Source of the DNA: Dyella marensis
Lineage (GTDB): Bacteria; Pseudomonadota; Gammaproteobacteria; Xanthomonadales; Rhodanobacteraceae
Assembly (NCBI RefSeq): GCF_900112865.1
Contig: NZ_FONH01000019.1
Coordinates: 18,430-82,429 of the forward strand
Reading direction: 5' to 3'
DNA length: 64,000 nt
Part shown: in pieces, positions 9,338-19,231 of the stretch
Numbering within the stretch: position 1 is the first letter of the stretch
How the letters are laid out: the number at the start of each line of letters is the position of its first letter
The notes under the pieces: model-generated
What the model saw: only the letters and a program-made list of their open reading frames with translations
Told to the model about the DNA's origin: nothing
The model's database searches: none
Made by a program: the position numbers and the translations under genes

Positions 9338-10518
9338 GCAAGCCTCGCCAGATCGCGGTACTGGGGGCCACCGGCTCCATCGGTGGCAGCACCCTGGACG
9401 TCGTCGCGCGCCATCCGGAACGTTTCCGCGCCAGCGTGCTGACCGCCCATCGCCAGGTGGAAGCGCTCGCCGCGCTGTGCGAGCAGCACCGGCCGGACCT
9501 GGCCGTGATCGGCGACCCGGCCCTGGAGGGCGAACTGTCCCGCCGCCTGGCCGCCGCCGGCGTGCGCTGCGAAGTGGCCGCCGGCCACGACGCCATTACC
9601 GCCGCCGTCTCCGGCGGGCAGTGCGACACCGTGGTGGCCGCCATCGTCGGCGCCGCCGGCCTCGATTCCACCTTGGCCGCGGCCCGCAGCGGCAAGCGCC
9701 TGCTGCTGGCCAACAAGGAATCGATCGTGATGGCCGGCCCGCTGCTGCTGGCGGCGCTGCGCGAAGGCGGCGGCGAACTGATTCCGGTCGATTCCGAGCA
9801 CAACGCCATCTTCCAGTGCCTGCCGGGCGGCCGGCCCGAGCTGGCGCGCAGCGGCGTGCGCCGGCTGGTGCTGACCGCGTCCGGCGGCCCGTTCCGCGGC
9901 CGCCGCCGCGCCGAGCTGGCCGGCATCACCCCGGACGAGGCCTGCCGCCATCCCAAGTGGTCGATGGGCCGCAAGATCTCGGTGGACTCGGCCACGCTGA
10001 TGAACAAGGGCCTGGAGGTGATCGAGGCGCACCACCTGTTCCAGGCCGCGCCCGACGCCATCGAGGTGCTGGTGCATCCGCAGAGCCTGGTCCACTCGCT
10101 GGTCGAATACGTCGACGGCTCGGTGCTGGCCCAGCTCGGCAACCCCGACATGCGCACTGCCATCGCCCATGCACTGGCCTGGCCGGAGCGGGTCGAATCC
10201 GGCGTGCCGCCGCTGGACCTGGCCGCCCACGGCACGCTGCAGTTCGAGACGCCGGACCTGGCCACCTTCCGCTGCCTGGCCCTGGCCTTCCAGGCGCTGC
10301 GCGCGGGCGGCGACGCGCCCGCCATCCTGAATGCGGCCAACGAAGTGGCCGTGGCAGCCTTCCTTGCCGGCGGCCTGCCCTTCCTGTCGATCGCCGACGT
10401 AGTCGAAAGCGTGCTCATGGAACTGCCGCCGCAAGCCGTGGTCGATGTCCGGTCCCTTACTGAACGTGACCGGGCAGCCCGCGAAGCCGCCCGCCGCATC
10501 CTCCGCAACGCATGCTGA
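9334..10518 (+). CDS. dxr: 1-deoxy-D-xylulose 5-phosphate reductoisomerase
   Basis: Dxr makes 2-C-methyl-D-erythritol 4-phosphate, the committed step of the MEP isoprenoid pathway, using NADPH. The 394-residue protein starts at 9334. Visible motifs are the Rossmann [14 protein letters not shown] at the N-terminus, ANKES (NADPH and substrate region), [10 protein letters not shown] (metal ligands), TASGGPF and [21 protein letters not shown], the substrate-binding flexible loop. Overlap with cdsA by 4 bp shows an operon. Confidence 0.97.
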   Translation: MSKPRQIAVLGATGSIGGSTLDVVARHPERFRASVLTAHRQVEALAALCEQHRPDLAVIGDPALEGELSRRLAAAGVRCEVAAGHDAITAAVSGGQCDTVVAAIVGAAGLDSTLAAARSGKRLLLANKESIVMAGPLLLAALREGGGELIPVDSEHNAIFQCLPGGRPELARSGVRRLVLTASGGPFRGRRRAELAGITPDEACRHPKWSMGRKISVDSATLMNKGLEVIEAHHLFQAAPDAIEVLVHPQSLVHSLVEYVDGSVLAQLGNPDMRTAIAHALAWPERVESGVPPLDLAAHGTLQFETPDLATFRCLALAFQALRAGGDAPAILNAANEVAVAAFLAGGLPFLSIADVVESVLMELPPQAVVDVRSLTERDRAAREAARRILRNAC

Positions 10519-10531
10519 TAAGCTCTTGCAG

Positions 10532-11878
10532 ATGAATTCCTTTTTAGGCTCGGTGTTCTGGTTGCTGGTCACGCTCGGCGTGCTGGTGACCTTCCATGAG
10601 TTCGGCCACTACTGGGTCGCGCGCCGCTGCGGCGTCAAGGTGCTGCGCTTCTCGGTGGGCTTCGGCAAGGCCATCTGGAGCCGCATCGGCAAGGACGGTA
10701 CCGAGTACCAGATCGCCGCCATCCCGCTGGGCGGCTACGTGAAGATGCTGGACGCCCGCGAGGGCGAGGTCGACCCGGCCGACCGCGGCAGCGAATTCAC
10801 CAGCAAGCCGGTCTGGCAGCGCATCGCCATCGTCGCCGCCGGCCCTGCCTTCAACCTGATCTTCGCCATCGCCGCGTTCTGGGCGATGTACGTGGTCGGC
10901 ATGCCCGACTTCGCCCCGCTGGTCACCGCCACCCCGCACAGCATGGCCGCCGACGCCGGCGTCCGCGACGGCGACCGCGTGCTCGCCGTCGACGGCAAGC
11001 CGGTCGACACCATGGGCGACACCTACGAGGCGCTCGGCAACGCCCTGCTCGGCCGCGAGCCGCTGCCGCTGCGCGTACGCGGCAGCGACGGCACGGAGCG
11101 CGTGGTCACCCTGCCGTTGAACCGGCTGCCGGCTGGCCAGGACATCGGCCAATACATGGACAAGCTCGGCATCAAGCTCGCCTCGCCCGCCCCGATCGCC
11201 GCCGTGGTGAGGGCCGGCTTCCCGGCCGCCAGCGCCGGCATGCAGGGCGGCGACCGCATCGTCAGCATCAACGGCCAGCCGGTGACCGACTTCGAGGCCT
11301 TCTCGCGCCTGGTGGTGGCCGAAGCCACCAAGTCGCCGGCCCTGGACATCGCCGTCGAGCGCCAGGGCAAGCCGCTGTCGTTCAAGGTCACCGCGCGCAT
11401 GGAATCGATGGAAGGCCAGCCGCCGCGCTGGCTGATCGGCGTGTCGCCGCCGCAGCCGGAGCCGATGCTGCGCCGCTACGGGCCGGCCGCCGCCGTATCC
11501 GCCGCGCTGACCACCACCTGGGACAACACCGCCTCGATCTTCAACATGATCGGCAAGATGGTCAGCGGCCAGGCCTCGACCAAGAATCTGTCCGGCGTGA
11601 TCGGCATCGCCCAGGTGGCCAATGCCTCGGCCAGTGCGGGCCTGGGGGCGTTCCTGCGTTTCCTGGCCGCGATCTCGCTGAGCCTGGCGGTATTGAACCT
11701 GCTGCCCATCCCCGTCTTGGACGGCGGTCACCTGCTGTATTACCTTATCGAGTTGGTCAAGGGCAGTCCGCTGAGTGAGCGCACGATGATGGCCGGCCAG
11801 TACGTCGGCCTGTTCCTGCTGCTCACCTTGATGGGTCTGGCGTTCTACAACGACATCCATCGCAGCCTGTTCTTGTGA
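10532..11878 (+). CDS. rseP: Site-2 intramembrane zinc metalloprotease, sigma-E pathway
   Basis: RseP cleaves RseA after DegS, releasing sigma-E when outer-membrane assembly fails. I use the ATG at 10532 (MNSFLGSVFWLLVTLGVLV); 448 residues result. The first membrane segment contains the zinc motif HEFGH. Two PDZ domains follow, near residues 130-200 (ADAGVRDGDRVLAVDG) and 220-300 (ASAGMQGGDRIVSING). The third ligand motif NLLPIPVLDGG lies in a late membrane segment. Its position just before bamA fits its role in envelope stress. Confidence 0.96.
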   Translation: MNSFLGSVFWLLVTLGVLVTFHEFGHYWVARRCGVKVLRFSVGFGKAIWSRIGKDGTEYQIAAIPLGGYVKMLDAREGEVDPADRGSEFTSKPVWQRIAIVAAGPAFNLIFAIAAFWAMYVVGMPDFAPLVTATPHSMAADAGVRDGDRVLAVDGKPVDTMGDTYEALGNALLGREPLPLRVRGSDGTERVVTLPLNRLPAGQDIGQYMDKLGIKLASPAPIAAVVRAGFPAASAGMQGGDRIVSINGQPVTDFEAFSRLVVAEATKSPALDIAVERQGKPLSFKVTARMESMEGQPPRWLIGVSPPQPEPMLRRYGPAAAVSAALTTTWDNTASIFNMIGKMVSGQASTKNLSGVIGIAQVANASASAGLGAFLRFLAAISLSLAVLNLLPIPVLDGGHLLYYLIELVKGSPLSERTMMAGQYVGLFLLLTLMGLAFYNDIHRSLFL

Positions 11879-12011
11879 CGCAAGTGGCCAACGCCAGCGT
11901 CGGGGGACGATCAGCGAGCCGTGGCAAGGCGACATCCGTTGTCGCCCGCGTCGCGGCGCCATGCGTTGAAACGTCCTCCGCCTCGCCGGCGAACGGTGCG
12001 CGCTTTTTTTC

Positions 12012-12034
12012 GAAGCGGGGAACCTCCCCGCTTC
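12012..12034 (+). other. Hairpin in the rseP-bamA gap
   Basis: A 9-bp stem GAAGCGGGG/CCCCGCTTC (12012-12020 with 12026-12034) sits in the 212-bp gap between rseP and bamA. Few Ts follow. The stem includes GGAACCT (12019-12025), similar to the sigma-E -35 element GGAACTT, but I cannot find a convincing -10 partner. It may be a partial terminator or part of the bamA control region. Confidence 0.4.
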
Positions 12035-12090
12035 AACTCTTACTCGCAGCGGCCCCGGCCGTTGTGTCGGAATAAACTACGGAATCGACG

Positions 12091-14532
12091 ATGAAGCGTA
12101 TCGCCGCCCTGATCCTGCTTGCCTCACTCTCCGCCAACGTGCTCGCGTTCGAGCCGTTCGTCGTTTCCGACATCCGCATCGATGGCCTCAGCCGCATCTC
12201 CGCGGGCACGGTGCTCAACTACCTGCCGGTCAACAAGGGCGACCGCCTGACCTCGGATGCCGCCCAGCGCGCGATCCGCGCCCTGTACCAGACCAAGTTC
12301 TTCAGCGAGGTCGAGATCGACCGCGAAGGCGACATCATGGTGATCAAGGTCACCGAGCGTCCGTCCATCGCCAAGCTCACCCTGCGCGGCAACAAGGACA
12401 TCAAGGAAGACGACCTGCGCAAGGGCCTGAAGGAGATCGGCCTGTCCGAAGGCGAGACTTTCGACCGCCTCTCGCTCGACCGCGTGCAGCAGGAACTGAT
12501 CCGCCAGTACTACAACCGCGGCAAGTACAACGTGTCGGTCGAGCCGCACGTGACCAACCTTGACCGCAACCGCGTGGCGATCGACATCGAGATCCGCGAA
12601 GGCAAGGTCGCCAAGATCAAAGAGATCAACATCGTCGGCAACAAGGCGTTCACCGACAAGGAAATCCGCAAGGACTTCGAGTCCGACACCAGCAACTGGA
12701 TGTCCTGGTATTCGAAGGACGACCAGTACTCGCGCGAAAAGCTCTCCGGCGACCTGGAGAAGCTGCAGTCCTACTACATGGACCGCGGCTACGCCGACTT
12801 CGGCGTGGATTCCACCCAGGTGAGCATCGCCCCCGACAAGCGCGAGATGTACATCGCCGCCGCGGTGAAGGAAGGCGAGATCTACACCGTCTCCGACATC
12901 CACCTGCTCGGCGACCTGGTGCTGCCGGAAGAGACCCTGCGCCAGCTGGTGTTCCAGAAGAAGGACCAGACCTTCAACCGCAAGGCGATCGAAGCCAGCT
13001 CCGATGCGATCAAGAGCATCCTGGCCAGCATCGGCTACGCCTTCGCCAAGGTCACCCCGGTGCCGAAGCTGGACAAGGACAAGCGCACCGTCGACCTCAC
13101 CTTCTACATCGAGCCGGGCAAGCGCGTGTACGTGCGCCGCGTGGTGTTCAACGGCAACACCCGTACCGAAGACGACGTGATGCGCCGCGAGATGCGCCAG
13201 CTGGAAGGCAGCTGGTACTCGCAGCCGGCGATCGACCGCTCGAAGATCCGCCTGCAGCACCTGGGCTACTTCAAGAAGGTCGACATCGACAAGAAGCTGG
13301 TGCCGGGCACCGAGGACCAGGTCGACCTGACCGTGAAGGTGGAAGAACAGTCCGCCGGCAGCCTGATGTTCGGCGTGGGCTACTCGCAGTACTCGGGCAT
13401 CATCCTGTCCGCCTCGGTCTCGCAGAACAACTTCCTGGGCACGGGCGACAGCTTCTCGGTGTCCGCGCAGCGCAGCGACTACGTCACCAGCGTCAGCGCC
13501 ACCTACTTCAACCCGTACCTGACCGACAACGGCATCGGCATCGGCTACAACGCCGCCTACAGCAAGAGCGACTACGGCGACGCCAACAGCGACTTCGTCA
13601 ACTTCACCAGCAGCCAGAAGTCGTTCTCGGCCTTCCTCAACATCCCGATCACCGACTTCGACAACCTGCGCGCGGGTCTGGGCCTGAGCAGCAACAAGAT
13701 CAACCTGGATTACCAGTACTACGACTCCACCGGCCAGATCGTCTCGCAGAGCCTGTCGCCGCAGGCGCTGATCGACTACCAGAACGCGATCGGCCACAAG
13801 ACCATCCATTCCTGGACCGGCCAGCTGGGCTGGACCCACGACACCCGCAACGGCTACTGGGCGCCGACCCGCGGCGGCCTGATGTCGCTGTCGACCGACA
13901 TCGCCCTGCCCGGCTCGACCGTGCAGTACTACAAGATCTTCGGCGAGGCCAACCACTACTGGCCGATCGGTCGCGGCTTCGTGCTGTACCTGGACGGCCA
14001 GGTCGGCTACGGCAAGACCTACGGCCAGGAGTACGACAACAGCTTCGGCGACTACATCAAGGGCCAGAAGATCGACTTCCCGTTCTGGGAGAACTACTAC
14101 TCCGGCGGCGTGCGCGACGTGCGCGGTTTCCAGGACAACACCCTGGGCCCGAAGCTGTGCGTGGGCCTGGACGCCAACAATAAGCCGCTCAAGCCCGATG
14201 CCGACGGCCGATGCAACGGCGGCTACTACGCCTACGCCCAGCCGGTCGGCGGCGCGTTCAAGGTGCTGGGCACGGCACAGGTGTTCCTGCCGCTGCCGTT
14301 CCTGAAGGACGTCAACACCGCCCGCGTGTCGTGGTTCCTCGACGTCGGCAACGCATACAAGGACTACTCGAGCTTCAAGGCCAGCGACCTGCGCGCCTCG
14401 ACCGGCCTGTCGCTGCAGTGGCAGGCGCCGATCGGCCCGCTGATCATCAACTTCGCCATGCCGATCCGCTCCAAGAAGGAAGATCGCCATTACGAGGAGC
14501 GCATCCAGTTCACCTTCGGCAGCCAGTTCTGA
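12091..14532 (+). CDS. bamA: Outer membrane protein assembly factor BamA
   Basis: BamA is the Omp85-family core of the beta-barrel assembly machine. An N-terminal signal peptide (MKRIAALILLASLSANVLA) is followed by five POTRA domains over about residues 20-420; KKVDIDKKLVPGTEDQVD is in the last. A C-terminal 16-strand barrel ends in an aromatic-rich FTFGSQF, with the final Phe typical of outer-membrane proteins. The lid-lock motif VRGFQ is present near residue 670. Length 813 matches the family. Skp, which follows bamA in E. coli, is missing here; lpxD is next. Confidence 0.97.
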   Translation: MKRIAALILLASLSANVLAFEPFVVSDIRIDGLSRISAGTVLNYLPVNKGDRLTSDAAQRAIRALYQTKFFSEVEIDREGDIMVIKVTERPSIAKLTLRGNKDIKEDDLRKGLKEIGLSEGETFDRLSLDRVQQELIRQYYNRGKYNVSVEPHVTNLDRNRVAIDIEIREGKVAKIKEINIVGNKAFTDKEIRKDFESDTSNWMSWYSKDDQYSREKLSGDLEKLQSYYMDRGYADFGVDSTQVSIAPDKREMYIAAAVKEGEIYTVSDIHLLGDLVLPEETLRQLVFQKKDQTFNRKAIEASSDAIKSILASIGYAFAKVTPVPKLDKDKRTVDLTFYIEPGKRVYVRRVVFNGNTRTEDDVMRREMRQLEGSWYSQPAIDRSKIRLQHLGYFKKVDIDKKLVPGTEDQVDLTVKVEEQSAGSLMFGVGYSQYSGIILSASVSQNNFLGTGDSFSVSAQRSDYVTSVSATYFNPYLTDNGIGIGYNAAYSKSDYGDANSDFVNFTSSQKSFSAFLNIPITDFDNLRAGLGLSSNKINLDYQYYDSTGQIVSQSLSPQALIDYQNAIGHKTIHSWTGQLGWTHDTRNGYWAPTRGGLMSLSTDIALPGSTVQYYKIFGEANHYWPIGRGFVLYLDGQVGYGKTYGQEYDNSFGDYIKGQKIDFPFWENYYSGGVRDVRGFQDNTLGPKLCVGLDANNKPLKPDADGRCNGGYYAYAQPVGGAFKVLGTAQVFLPLPFLKDVNTARVSWFLDVGNAYKDYSSFKASDLRASTGLSLQWQAPIGPLIINFAMPIRSKKEDRHYEERIQFTFGSQF

Positions 14533-14593
14533 TCCAGGAGCTGGTCCTGACCGGGCCCGGCCCGGACAGTCGCCGATCCACCGCAATACCCCC

Positions 14594-14623
14594 GAAAGCG
14601 CGGCCACGGCCGCGCTTTCTTTT
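14594..14623 (+). terminator. Intrinsic terminator after bamA
   Basis: The inverted repeat GAAAGCGCGGCC/GGCCGCGCTTTC (14594-14605 with 14608-14619) is followed by T-rich CTTTT, 61 bp after bamA. It separates bamA from the lpxD group. A TACAAT at 14658-14663 could be the -10 of an lpxD promoter, but no good -35 is visible. Confidence 0.8.
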
Positions 14624-14686
14624 GCCCGTGCGGAAAGACGTCGCGGCCCCCACGCCCTACAATGCCCGCACCGCCAGGGAGCCCGC

Positions 14687-15730
14687 ATGAGCACCATCCA
14701 ACACACCGTGGCCGAGCTGGCCGAGCGATTCGGCCTCGCCTTCCAGGGCGACGGCCAGCGCGTCATCGACGGCGTCGGCACGCTGGCCGGCGCCGGCCCC
14801 AGCCAGCTGAGCTTCCTCTCCAACAGCAAGTACAGCGCCCAGCTGAGCGGCACCCGCGCCGGCGTGGTGGTGCTGCGCGAAGAGAACGCGGGCGATTGCC
14901 CCACCGCCGCGCTGGTGGCCAAGGATCCCTACGTCGCCTACGCCAGGATCGCCGCGCTGTTCGAGCGCCTGCCCGCCTATCCGGCGGGCATCCACGCCAG
15001 CGCCGTGGTCTCGCCCGCCGCGCGCATCGCGCCGACCGCGAGCATCGGCCCCTGCTGCGTGGTGGAAGAGGACGCCGTGATCGAGGACGGCGCCGTACTT
15101 GGGCCGCATTGCATCGTCGGCGCCGGCTGCACCGTCGGCGCGCAGTCGCGCCTGGTCGCGCGCGTCACCCTGGTCACCCGCGTGACGCTGGGCAAGCGCG
15201 TGCTGGTGCATCCGGGCGCGGTGATCGGCTCGGACGGCTTCGGCCTCGCCTTCGACCGCAGCGCATCGGATCACGGCAGTTGGATCAAGCTGCCGCAGCT
15301 CGGCGGCGTGCGCATCGGCGACGACTGCGAGATCGGCGCCAACACCACCATCGACCGCGGCGCGCTGGAAGACACCGTGCTGGAAGAAGACGTGCGCCTG
15401 GACAACCAGATCCAGATCGCCCACAACGTCCACGTCGGCGCGCACACCGCCATGGCCGGCTGCGCCGCGGTGGCCGGCAGCGCGAAGATCGGACGCTATT
15501 GCATGATCGGCGGCAACGCCGGCGTGCTGGGCCATCTCGAACTGGCCGACCGGGTTACCATTACCGCCAAGAGCCTGGTGACCCATTCGATCCGCGAGCC
15601 CGGCGAGTATTCCGCGGGGGTACCGTTGCAGGAGAACCGCCTGTGGCGGCGCAACGCGGCCCGTTTCAAGCACCTGGATGAGTACGTGCGCCGCCTTTCG
15701 GCGCTGGAGAAGGACAGCAACAATGAGTGA
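14687..15730 (+). CDS. lpxD: UDP-3-O-(3-hydroxyacyl)glucosamine N-acyltransferase
   Basis: LpxD adds the second hydroxyacyl chain in lipid A synthesis, from acyl-ACP in the cytoplasm. The 347-residue product has an N-terminal uridine-binding domain (SQLSFLSNSKYSAQL) and then many hexapeptide repeats of the left-handed beta-helix. It contains the catalytic-His segment IQIAHNVHVGAHTAMAGCAAVAGS. The stop codon overlaps fabZ by 8 bp. Gene order lpxD-fabZ-lpxA-lpxB is the standard Raetz-pathway cluster. Confidence 0.97.
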   Translation: MSTIQHTVAELAERFGLAFQGDGQRVIDGVGTLAGAGPSQLSFLSNSKYSAQLSGTRAGVVVLREENAGDCPTAALVAKDPYVAYARIAALFERLPAYPAGIHASAVVSPAARIAPTASIGPCCVVEEDAVIEDGAVLGPHCIVGAGCTVGAQSRLVARVTLVTRVTLGKRVLVHPGAVIGSDGFGLAFDRSASDHGSWIKLPQLGGVRIGDDCEIGANTTIDRGALEDTVLEEDVRLDNQIQIAHNVHVGAHTAMAGCAAVAGSAKIGRYCMIGGNAGVLGHLELADRVTITAKSLVTHSIREPGEYSAGVPLQENRLWRRNAARFKHLDEYVRRLSALEKDSNNE

Positions 15731-16196
15731 CAAGACCGTGCCCTTCCACCTGCCGGTGACCGTCGAGCAGATCCAGAACCTGCTGCCGCATCGTTATCCG
15801 TTCCTGCTGGTGGACCGGGTGATCGAGCTGGACCCGGACCACCGCGTGGTGGGCCTGAAGAACGTGACCATGAACGAGCCGTTCTTCCAGGGCCATTTCC
15901 CCGGCCATCCGGTGATGCCCGGCGTGCTGATCGTGGAGGCCATGGCGCAGACCGCCGGCCTGCTCACCCAGATCAGCAGCCGCCTCAAGGGCGACACCGG
16001 CAGCCCGCTGTTCTACCTGGCCAAGGTCGACGACGCGCGCTTCTACAGCCCCGTCGTGCCGGGCGACCAGCTGCATATGGAAGTGAAGCTGCTGCGCCTG
16101 CTGCGCGGCATGGGCATGTTCGAGGCCGAAAGCCGCGTCAACGGCAAGAAGGTCGCCTCCTGCCAGCTGGTCTGCGCGGCGAGGTCCGACAAATGA
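15723..16196 (+). CDS. fabZ: 3-hydroxyacyl-[acyl-carrier-protein] dehydratase
   Basis: FabZ dehydrates 3-hydroxyacyl-ACP in fatty acid elongation and competes with LpxA and LpxD for hydroxyacyl-ACP, which explains its place in the lipid A cluster. The 157 residues contain [14 protein letters not shown] and the catalytic His helix region [21 protein letters not shown], with the hot-dog fold size. The ATG at 15723 lies inside the end of lpxD and the stop overlaps lpxA by 4 bp. Confidence 0.97.
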   Translation: MSDKTVPFHLPVTVEQIQNLLPHRYPFLLVDRVIELDPDHRVVGLKNVTMNEPFFQGHFPGHPVMPGVLIVEAMAQTAGLLTQISSRLKGDTGSPLFYLAKVDDARFYSPVVPGDQLHMEVKLLRLLRGMGMFEAESRVNGKKVASCQLVCAARSDK

Positions 16197-16966
16197 TCCA
16201 TGCCACCGCTCAGATCGATCCGTCGGCCAGGCTCGGCGCCAACGTCAGCGTCGGCGCCTACAGCGTGATCGGCGCCGAGGTGGAGATCGGCGAAGGCACG
16301 GTGATCGGTCCGCACGTCGTGATCGAAGGTCCCACCCGGATCGGCCGCGACAATCGCATCAGCCAGTTCGCCTCGCTGGGCGGTGCGCCGCAGGACAAGA
16401 AATTCCAGGGCGAGCGCACCGAGCTGGTGATCGGCGACCGCAACCTGATCCGCGAATTCGTCACCGTCAACCGCGGCACCGGCGACGGCGGCGGCATCAC
16501 CCGCATCGGCAACGACAACTGGCTGCTGGCCTATGTGCACGTGGCGCACGACTGCCAGATCGGCAACAACACCGTGTTCTCCAACTACTCGGCGCTGGCC
16601 GGGCACGTGGAGATCGGCGACTTCGTGATCATGTCCGGCTTCTCCGGCGTGCATCAGTTCTGCAAGGTCGGCGCGCACGCCTTCATCGGCATGGGCTGCC
16701 TGGTCGGCTCCGACGTGCCGCCGTTCGTGATGATGGCCAACGAGCAGCGCGGCCGCCCGCGCGGCATCAACAGCGAAGGCCTCAAGCGCCGTGGCTTCGA
16801 CCCGACCCGCATCGCCGCGATCAAGCGCGCCTACCGCACGCTGTACATGGCCGGCCTGACCCAGGCCGACGCGCGCGAACAGCTGGTGACGCTGGCGCAG
16901 GAAAGCGACGACGTGCGCGCGATGCTGGACTTCCTCGATCGCAGCGAGCGCGCCCTGGCGCGCTGA
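16193..16966 (+). CDS. lpxA: Acyl-[ACP]-UDP-N-acetylglucosamine O-acyltransferase
   Basis: LpxA starts lipid A synthesis by acylating UDP-GlcNAc. The 257-residue protein opens with [15 protein letters not shown] and continues with hexapeptide repeats. It has the catalytic His region [14 protein letters not shown] and the [12 protein letters not shown] segment, and ends in a helical domain. Its start overlaps the fabZ stop (ATGA). After it the otherwise gapless cluster has a 60-bp spacer with a perfect palindrome. Confidence 0.97.
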   Translation: MIHATAQIDPSARLGANVSVGAYSVIGAEVEIGEGTVIGPHVVIEGPTRIGRDNRISQFASLGGAPQDKKFQGERTELVIGDRNLIREFVTVNRGTGDGGGITRIGNDNWLLAYVHVAHDCQIGNNTVFSNYSALAGHVEIGDFVIMSGFSGVHQFCKVGAHAFIGMGCLVGSDVPPFVMMANEQRGRPRGINSEGLKRRGFDPTRIAAIKRAYRTLYMAGLTQADAREQLVTLAQESDDVRAMLDFLDRSERALAR

Positions 16967-16992
16967 CGACTATATGCGCCCCGCATATAGTC
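16963..16992 (+). promoter_or_regulatory. Perfect AT-rich palindrome overlapping a possible lpxB promoter
   Basis: An 11-bp perfect stem (16968-16978 with 16982-16992, sequence GACTATATGCG and its complement, loop CCC) starts 2 bp after the lpxA stop codon. CTGACG (16963-16968) and TATAGT (16986-16991), 17 bp apart, form a plausible promoter whose -10 is inside the right arm. No T-run follows, so a terminator is unlikely. Whether it is an operator, a promoter or an mRNA hairpin cannot be told from sequence. Confidence 0.45.
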
Positions 16993-17026
16993 AAATCAGG
17001 CACGGGCTTTTGCCCTAAGCGCCACC

Positions 17027-18232
17027 ATGACACCCACGGCCAACGCCCCTTTGCAAATCGCTCTTATCGCCGGAGAAGACTCCGGCGATCAGCTTGGTGC
17101 GGACCTGATCGCTGCTCTGCGTCGTCGCTATCCGGAAGCCCGCTTCGTCGGCATCGGCGGCGCGCGCATGCAGGCGCAGGGCTTCGAGTCCTGGTACGAC
17201 ATCCGCGAGCTGTCGCTGTTCGGCCTGGCCGAAGTGATCGGCCACCTGCCGCGCCTGCTGCGCCTGCGCAAGGAACTGGTCGCGCGCCTGATCGCGGCGA
17301 AGCCCGCAGTGGTGGTCGGCATCGACGCGCCGGATTTCAACCTGGGCGTCGAGCAGCGCGTGCGCGCCGCCGGCCTGCGCACCGTGCACTACGTCAGCCC
17401 TTCCGTATGGGCCTGGCGCGAAGAGCGCGCGGCGAAGATCGGCCGCAGCGCCGACCGCGTGCTGTGCCTGTTCCCGATGGAACCGGCGATCTACGCACGC
17501 CATGGCGTCGATGCCCGCTTCGTCGGCCATCCGCTGGCGGACCGCTTCGCCCTGGTCTCCGACCGCGTCGGCGCACGCGATTTCCTCGAGCTGCCGCAGA
17601 ACGCGCCGGTGCTGGCGGTGCTGCCGGGCAGTCGCTCGTCAGAAGTGACGAAACTGGGCAGCGTGTTCCTCGACGCCGCCCGCCGCGTGGCGGCGCAACT
17701 GCCTGGCCTGCGCATCGTGATCCCCGCCGCCAACGCACGCGTGCATGCCACGCTGAAGGCGATGCTCGGCGATGGCCCCACCAACGACGACACTCCGATT
17801 CTTCTCGACGGCCGCGCCCACGAAGCCATGCTCGCCGCCGACGTGGTGCTGCTCGCTTCCGGCACCGCCACATTGGAAGCCATGCTGGCCAAGCGGCCGA
17901 TGGTGGTGGGCTATCGCGTCTCGCCGATCAGCTACCGCATCGCGCGCGCGCTGAACATGCTGAAGACCGACGTCTACGCGCTGCCCAACATCCTCGCCCG
18001 TGCCTGCGGCCTGGGCGACCAGGCCATGCTCGCGCCGGAACTCATGCAGGACGACTGCACGCCGGAGAAGCTCGCCGAAGCCGTGCTCGCGCTGTTCCAC
18101 GACAGCCAGCGCCGCGGCGAGATCGTGGCCGCGTTCGAGCAACTGCACCGCGCCCTGCGCGGCGAGCTGGAAGGCGAAGCGGGCGACCATGCGGCCGACG
18201 CCGTCATCGAACTGATCGAGCGCCCGCGATGA
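17027..18232 (+). CDS. lpxB: Lipid-A-disaccharide synthase
   Basis: LpxB joins UDP-diacylglucosamine and lipid X to form the lipid A disaccharide. It is a GT-B glycosyltransferase (GT19). The 401-residue product begins with a nucleotide-binding strand followed by [18 protein letters not shown]. It then has [34 protein letters not shown] and [22 protein letters not shown], all family hallmarks. It overlaps rnhB by 4 bp. Confidence 0.97.
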   Translation: MTPTANAPLQIALIAGEDSGDQLGADLIAALRRRYPEARFVGIGGARMQAQGFESWYDIRELSLFGLAEVIGHLPRLLRLRKELVARLIAAKPAVVVGIDAPDFNLGVEQRVRAAGLRTVHYVSPSVWAWREERAAKIGRSADRVLCLFPMEPAIYARHGVDARFVGHPLADRFALVSDRVGARDFLELPQNAPVLAVLPGSRSSEVTKLGSVFLDAARRVAAQLPGLRIVIPAANARVHATLKAMLGDGPTNDDTPILLDGRAHEAMLAADVVLLASGTATLEAMLAKRPMVVGYRVSPISYRIARALNMLKTDVYALPNILARACGLGDQAMLAPELMQDDCTPEKLAEAVLALFHDSQRRGEIVAAFEQLHRALRGELEGEAGDHAADAVIELIERPR

Positions 18233-18825
18233 ACAGGAAAGCGCTGCGCCATATCGCCGGCGTCGACGAAGCCGGCCGCGGGCCGCTCGCCGGACCGGTG
18301 GTGGTGGCGGCGGTGATCCTGGATCCCAAGCGCCCGATCGACGGCCTCGACGATTCGAAGAAACTCACCGAGGCGAAGCGCGAGGCGCTGTATCCGCTGA
18401 TCGTCGCCAACGCGCTGGCGCATTGCATCGTCGCGATGAGCGTGACGGAGATCGACCAGCTCAATATCTTCCAGGCCACCATGGCCGGCATGAGCCGCGC
18501 CGTCGCCGGCCTTTCGCTGATCGCGCACGAAGCCTGGATCGACGGCAACGCGCTGCCGAAGAACCTGCCCTGCCCCGGCCGCGCCATCGTCGGCGGCGAT
18601 GCGCTGGAACCGGCGATCAGCGCCGCCTCCATCCTGGCCAAGGTCACCCGCGACCGCCTGATGGTGGCGATGGAAACGCAGTACCCCGGCTACGGCTTCG
18701 CCGCGCACAAGGGCTACCCCACGCCGGCGCATTTCGAGGCGCTGCAGCGGCTGGGCCCGTGCGCCGAACACCGCCGCAGCTTCGCGCCGGTGAAGATCAT
18801 GCTCGATCAAGGGCAGCTCTTTTAG
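18229..18825 (+). CDS. rnhB: Ribonuclease HII
   Basis: RNase HII cuts RNA in RNA/DNA hybrids and starts removal of single ribonucleotides. The 198 residues contain the catalytic [13 protein letters not shown] motif near the N-terminus, the LDDSKKLT segment, and the Asp and Gly residues of [40 protein letters not shown] follows. The ATG at 18229 overlaps lpxB by ATGA. It is the last gene of the lpxD-rnhB transcript. Confidence 0.97.
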   Translation: MNRKALRHIAGVDEAGRGPLAGPVVVAAVILDPKRPIDGLDDSKKLTEAKREALYPLIVANALAHCIVAMSVTEIDQLNIFQATMAGMSRAVAGLSLIAHEAWIDGNALPKNLPCPGRAIVGGDALEPAISAASILAKVTRDRLMVAMETQYPGYGFAAHKGYPTPAHFEALQRLGPCAEHRRSFAPVKIMLDQGQLF

Positions 18826-19097
18826 AGCATGCTGTTTTAGCCGTCCGTCCGTCGCCGGCGGCAAAGCATCAACGAGGCCAAGATCGTGCCCCGCAGCGCG
18901 ATTTTCGTCATGTCCTTCGACACGGTTTTTTCTTGCGACGCGGGCCTACACTACAGCCACGATCGGAAGCCGCCCCGGCTGCCCATGGGGCCTCATCCGA
19001 CCGGCGCTTCGCCTTCGCCCGCGCCGTGCAACCCTTCTCCAGCGACGCGCATCGAAGCTCCGAAGCAGGACGAAGCGGGGCCGACCGCCCCATCGAC
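18826..19097. other. Intergenic region after rnhB, no recognised feature
   Basis: I see no supported gene, terminator or clear promoter here. An in-frame stretch from 18886 to 19155 could encode 89 residues but is very Pro/Ala/Ser-rich, lacks a ribosome binding site and looks like chance. TACACT at 18947-18952 resembles a -10 box without a matching -35. Confidence 0.4.
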
Positions 19098-19205
19098 CGC
19101 CGAGCCAGCCCGGTTCCACGGCGCGGTCGCCGCTTCAGGCAGGGACGCAAAGTGAAACCTTCCGCGGGCGCCGCCCCGGCGCGCCGCGGCATACGCCAGC
19201 GGCGC
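19098..19205 (+). ncRNA. Possible degenerate c-di-GMP-I (GEMM-like) riboswitch element
   Basis: AGGGACGCAAAG at 19141-19152 matches the most conserved single-stranded block of GEMM-I riboswitches. It is preceded by a small hairpin, GCCG-CTTCA-GGC (about 19129-19140), as in the P2 arm. It is followed after AAAG by a long hairpin (19162-19172 with 19178-19189, one bulge) in the place of P3. The upstream GGCAAAC block of the consensus and a clear P1 are not found, so this is either a diverged member or chance. It lies 80 bp before a small hypothetical gene. Confidence 0.3.
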
Positions 19206-19231
19206 TGCGATCGCGTCGCAGGAGTCCAGTC

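Noticed and set aside
12019..12025. A sigma-E promoter for bamA at GGAACCT
   Set aside because: The -35-like string lies in a hairpin and no TCTGA- or TCAAA-like -10 is found at the right distance, so it is mentioned only as a possibility.
12124..14922. A 930-codon open frame opposite bamA and the start of lpxD
   Set aside because: It is a mirror of bamA with low-complexity Val/Ala/Asp/His content and no domain.
18886..19155. An 89-codon frame before the small hypothetical gene
   Set aside because: It has Pro/Ala/Ser-rich composition, lacks a Shine-Dalgarno sequence and overlaps the candidate riboswitch-like RNA.
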